Shown one piece after another: positions 60,245-64,000 of a DNA stretch of 64,000 nucleotides; position 1 is the first letter of the stretch, and the number at the start of each line of letters is the position of its first letter. The notes below the pieces were generated by a model. It was not told the DNA's origin. It was given only the letters and a program-made list of their open reading frames with translations, and searched no databases. The DNA comes from Chrysoporthe austroafricana (Eukaryota > Ascomycota > Sordariomycetes > Diaporthales > Cryphonectriaceae), in the NCBI GenBank assembly GCA_001051155.2, contig JYIP02000002.1, positions 5,437,315 to 5,501,314 on the forward strand, written 5' to 3'. The position numbers were made by a program, and so were the translations under genes.

Positions 60245-62080
60245 ATGCATTATGCAATTATTAAGTTATATTTTTCTATAAATGCTTTGCTATAAGACTA
60301 AAACTGATAAGAAACGGTATATTTAGCTATATTTAATTTCTATGCAATGCTATACTTTATATCTTAAGAGGAATTTTCCAAAGTTTGCCGAAAAAGCAGG
60401 ATTATATAGTATGCCAAGTACGTTTATAAGGTATCGCTTATGGATCGCCTTTCCCTAGAAGGATATCGGTAGGCTATATATTTATATAGTAACGAAAGCC
60501 ATTTCTACCGTAATACTTATATAATAAAGAATTATTTAAGCGATTTCTTTCGCTATTAAGAAGCTTATATAATAACTTTTCGTTAAGCGCTAATTAATAA
60601 AGGTTATACCGATATAATAAACCGAGAAATCGAATATAATATTTATATTCCCAATACCGAGCTAAATAGCAGCAATATTAGTCGGCTGCTAATTATTAAA
60701 GAAGCTTAAAAGTTTATTTTATAATATCTTATACCGTTATAAATTAATTGCTCTAGCTCTATTTACGAAAAATAAAAGCTTTATCCAAGCATTCTTACTA
60801 ATACGGATACTATTATAAGCGAGAATATAAATAACGGATTAACGGATAATTCTATTAAAGGAATATCGCTTGAATTTATTCCGAATTTACTTATTATTCG
60901 TAATCCTATTCTTGCTTTATATACTTTATTAATAGCTTATCGCATCCTATTTCCTATTATAATATCGAAAAACGATCGCTTATAAAATAAGCGTAATTAT
61001 TATATTAAAAATAAGGCTAAATAAATAATACTAAGCGGTTATAATAATTTTATTAAAGAGAAAGTAAACGCTATGCGTTACGCAGCTAATATAGCAGAAG
61101 TCGTTATAGTTTACGAATATAGTTATAATATAGCCTTTATTGCCTAGAAAAAGACAGCTAAGAATATTAAGCTAGTTTTGGCCAAGCTTGGAATTCCCGA
61201 ATTTATTATGCTAGTCGCTAATCTAAGCCTATTTGCTATAATAGAGCGAAATTTCATAATACTAGCCAAGCGTTATCGAATTATAAACGATATTATCGAC
61301 TTAACTGAAAACGATTTACCGAATATAGCTAATCTATTAGCTATATTAAGCAGGGCTTCCCGAACCAGTATTAATAATACCTTGCCTTTGCAAGTTACGT
61401 TTCGCGCTATCCCCGCTTTATTTATCAAATATAACTCCAAATCCAAAGCTATTGAAATCGAAATTGCGATATATTACTATATGCTAGCCCTTTATATATT
61501 CAAGGAATATATACGCTATAATTTCATTTAGAAAAGCAATCTCGGCATTAACTATCCTGATATTGCTAACGGCTTTGCCATTTATAATAATATTAAATTC
61601 GGCATTATCGGAATTTACGATAATCGCATCCAATACTTCTTCCCTTTCACTATAAGAGAATATATATACGAGTTCGTTATTTAATTCTGTAACTTTAATC
61701 TTACTATCTTATCTAACTAGTTAAGCTTATATTTTATTATAAACTAAATCTTCCATTTCGAATACGATTTTAAGGCCGTTAAGATTGTCTTTACTAAAAA
61801 TAATATGGATTACGATTTCAATGCTACTTTTTAGAAATAGGCTAACGAAAATAAAGATTATTTTAGCGCTGCCCGGTCTTTATAATACCAAAATCGCATA
61901 ATAGGCTTTAAGTCCTATATTTAAGCATATAGGCTAGTTAAAACCTTGCAGTTTAATGTTTATAATTATATTAACTTCTGTAATTATATCGGAAAAGAAA
62001 AACTATTTGTTATATTCCTTTGCAACTTATTAAACCTTGAAGCTATTGCTAAAGCCCGGGAAATTATTCCTAATTAATAA
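60245..62080 (+). pseudogene. B3 ORF3
   Basis: ATG at 60245. The open part 61178-61531 contains FIMLVANLSLFAIIERNF, YRIINDIIDLTENDLPNIAN and RASRTSINNTLPLQV. Aligned with B1 and B2 from the ttggccaagctt motif on (61178, 23709, 48943), every difference I saw over about 110 bases is a transition. Same unknown family as in B1 and B2. Confidence 0.7.
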
Positions 62081-62759
62081 ATATAGCTATTATTTATCAA
62101 TATAATATTATTAGTAATATATAGTACTGCTTTCTTTTAATAATTTATAAATTTAGCTATTTATATTGAAAACTAGTTATAATATTGCTATATAACGACT
62201 ATATATAGCTATTAGCTTTGCGTACCGATATATCCTATCGTAATTTTATTTTATATTCACTATTATTATACTTATTTAATACCCTATTATCTGAAAGCTA
62301 TATTTTCTACTAATATTTACAAGCAATTTTAGTCTTTAATTATATTTATACTAAATATTTCGGCAATAAATATAATTAAGCACTACCGAAATATATTTGG
62401 ATATCGGCTAGCCTTATTATATATAAGTATTATATATATTTATTTACTTTAAGCATAAACCGATTATAATAAAGGATTAATTCTAAGCTTTTGATATAAG
62501 CAAGTTTTCTTTTAGTTCCCGGCATAAGCATATTTGTTATTTAAGTTCTCGGTATAAGTACGTTTACTTATTAAGACTCTAATACGAATCGGCTTTATGA
62601 AACGATTGTTATTTCCTATATAATCTCTTTTGTCCAATAATGCTATTATGCTTTTCCTTGCCGTATAACCCAGAGTTCTATTATATCGTACTATTGCTAT
62701 TCAAGATATCTTTAACAGTTAGCTTCCTTTATAGATAAAGGTTATAAAGGGCTAGCAAT
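62081..62759 (+). other. B3 3' untranslated region with direct repeats
   Basis: No gene seen. It holds the same repeat run as in B1 (agcataaacc, gatataagcaag, ggcataagcat, ggtataagtac, taatacgaatcgg) at about 62444-62594, then a short purine stretch before the LTR. Confidence 0.6.
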
Positions 62760-62966
62760 TGATAGCAAAATTTATAAACGAAGTAAATTCGTAATGGATT
62801 CGCTTAATAAATCTATAGTAAATCCTTTAGTAAATACGCAATGAATTTACCAAATGGATGCTATATTCTTACCGGAAGGCTTATATAATGCCTTAATAGG
62901 CTTTAGCGTAATTTACTTTCTTAGAAAAACTATGCTTTATAATATATTTCAATACGTTTACTATTA
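62760..62966 (+). repeat. B3 3' LTR (207 bp)
   Basis: Starts tgatagcaaaattta and ends actatta; TSD copy ataaa follows at 62967-62971. Confidence 0.93.
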
Positions 62967-62971
62967 ATAAA

Positions 62972-64000
62972 AAAGATTAAAATAGGATAATTAAATATCC
63001 AAATATATAAAGATTAAATACTTTATTTATAAGCTTATGCTATAAGAATTCTTTTAAAATATTTTATTCTAGAATAGCGAGTATAGATTTCAAGAAAATA
63101 GAAGGATTAATTATTTATACCCTTATTACTATAAACTTATCTAAATATGCTATATTTATTATAATTGCTAGATATATTTTAACGAGAAAATCAAATACAA
63201 TTGGTTTCCAATTAAAGAATAGGATTAATTGATCTAATTTATTACGGAATCCCGAAAAAAATATAGAAAGATCTTGTATATTGAAAATAATAATGCTTAT
63301 ATCGAATTACTCGATAACTATCCGTAGAAATGCGTTCAAAGAAAAATTATATAGGAATAATATTACGTTATAGCATGCTCTATTTATATGCAAGATAAAG
63401 CTAAAGAATAATATCGATTGCAAAAAACCGAAAAGGCAAAGCAATATAGCTAAAGCTAAATACGAAAGCTAGTAAAGCAAGTAACGAGAAAAGTTTAAAA
63501 TATTCCAAAACGGAAGAATTGCTTATAACGGGATAATAGCCGATTAGAATTACGAAATCCTTATTTGTAATTATAAAAGAAAATGAGAAATATATTATAC
63601 TAAATATATATATTAATAAATAACGATATAGCATACTTTTGGATAATAGCATATAAGGAAACTTTATTTTGCTAGAAGTTATTAATAGGGAACGAATTCC
63701 CTGAATGCAAAAAAAGGATTCTTATAAACTTAATATTATAGAAAGAAAAGCGGTTGCATATAATTTTAATATAATCGATATAGAAACTAATTACTTATTT
63801 ATTTCGATTTAAAACCTTATAATAAAAACTACTTTCGATATTATAAATACGGTATAATACGAATTGATTTTAAAAATACTTTAACTTAAAAAGCATAATT
63901 CTCAAATAGATTGGATTATTGGCTAGATTTTATAAAAACAGGCTATATTTACTGAAAGGATTATAATTAACGAAAAAAGGAAAGTTTTAATTATTGAAAA
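62972..64000 (+). pseudogene. pol: A7 gag end and protease part of pol
   Basis: Resumes A7 after B3. The gag linker (KLI*ICYIYYNC*IYFNEK pattern near 63120-63190) is followed by pol in the -1 frame. The protease active site at 63633-63665 reads ILLDNSI*GNF with its Asp kept, and the protease end lies near 63870-63920. RT and the rest lie outside the window. The minus-strand ORF 63401-63652 is its shadow; it is open in A1, A4 and A7 alike because sense TAA/TAG become Leu codons. Confidence 0.8.

Larger units (their letters stand above)
52311..62966 (+). mobile_element. Element B3: complete 10,656-bp family B chromovirus
   Basis: LTRs at 52311-52517 and 62760-62966, perfect TSD ataaa (52306-52310 and 62967-62971). 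Landmarks lie at B1 position plus 37,469: RT box 57219, ORF3 ATG 60245. Inserted in the gag linker of A7, same orientation as B1 and B2. Confidence 0.95.
39702..64000 (+). mobile_element. Element A7: family A chromovirus hosting B2 and B3, runs off the right edge
   Basis: Plus-strand copy with its 5' LTR at 39702-40075 plus 50737-50798 (436 bp after removal of B2). Gag is at 50799-52310, and gag end plus protease at 62972-64000. B2 is inserted in the 5' LTR (TSD ccgtt) and B3 in the gag linker (TSD ataaa). The left TSD copy of A7 itself would be gatta (39697-39701); the right one lies outside. Confidence 0.88.

Noticed and set aside
1..64000. Mitochondrial or bacterial AT-rich genome
   Set aside because: Content is entirely nuclear-type LTR retrotransposons with chromodomains, and the base bias is CpA loss with CpG kept, as in RIP.

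Overview
The window is AT-rich repeat DNA of the kind found in filamentous ascomycetes (Pezizomycotina) that carry repeat-induced point mutation (RIP). No host gene, rRNA, tRNA or other single-copy sequence was recognised in the 64 kb. The RIP evidence is direct. CpA/TpG is strongly depleted while CpG survives: the first 120 bases hold about ten CG and no CA. The stops in the element reading frames are almost all TAA/TAG where related proteins have Gln or Trp. Copies of one element differ by transitions. All coding features below are therefore decayed pseudogenes. The host species cannot be named from this sequence.

Two LTR-retrotransposon families account for essentially every base. Both are Ty3/gypsy chromoviruses, with a chromodomain at the end of the integrase. 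Family A is about 7.3 kb with 430-448 bp LTRs (ancestral ends TGTTATAA...TTATAACA): gag with a CCHC knuckle, then protease, RT, RNase H, integrase and chromodomain in the -1 frame. On the opposite strand, just before the 3' LTR, lies an extra Cys-rich/coiled-coil ORF (called aORF here). Family B is exactly 10,656 bp in all three copies, with 207 bp LTRs (TGATAG...CTATCA): a long gag-protease ORF, pol in the -1 frame ending in a chromodomain, and then a third sense-strand ORF of about 611 codons (ORF3) that I cannot assign to a family. Family B also has tandem repeats in its 5' leader and its 3' UTR.

Layout, solved from LTR ends and 5-bp target-site duplications (TSDs). A0 (-, 1-898) runs off the left edge and sits in the gag of A1 (+, 899-7490). 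A1 sits in the pol of A2 (+, 7491-11782), and A2 sits in A3 (-, 11783-12540 plus 38277-39244). A3 is split by complete A4 (+, 12541-38276). A4 is split by complete A5 (-, 13696-32087). A5 is split by complete B1 (14842-25497) and by a solo A-type LTR (27978-28420). A3 itself lies in an older minus copy, A6 (39245-39701). A6 is interrupted by A7 (+, 39702-64000, running off the right edge). A7 carries B2 (40076-50731) in its 5' LTR and B3 (52311-62966) in its gag.

The three B insertions and the solo LTR are the innermost events. Their TSDs (CGCTT, CCGTT, ATAAA, TATTA) match exactly. The TSDs of the older A4 and A5 differ by one G/A transition each. Both families encode chromodomains, which in other chromoviruses steer integration toward H3K9-methylated chromatin. 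That fits a region built only from elements inserted into each other, but targeting is inferred, not seen.
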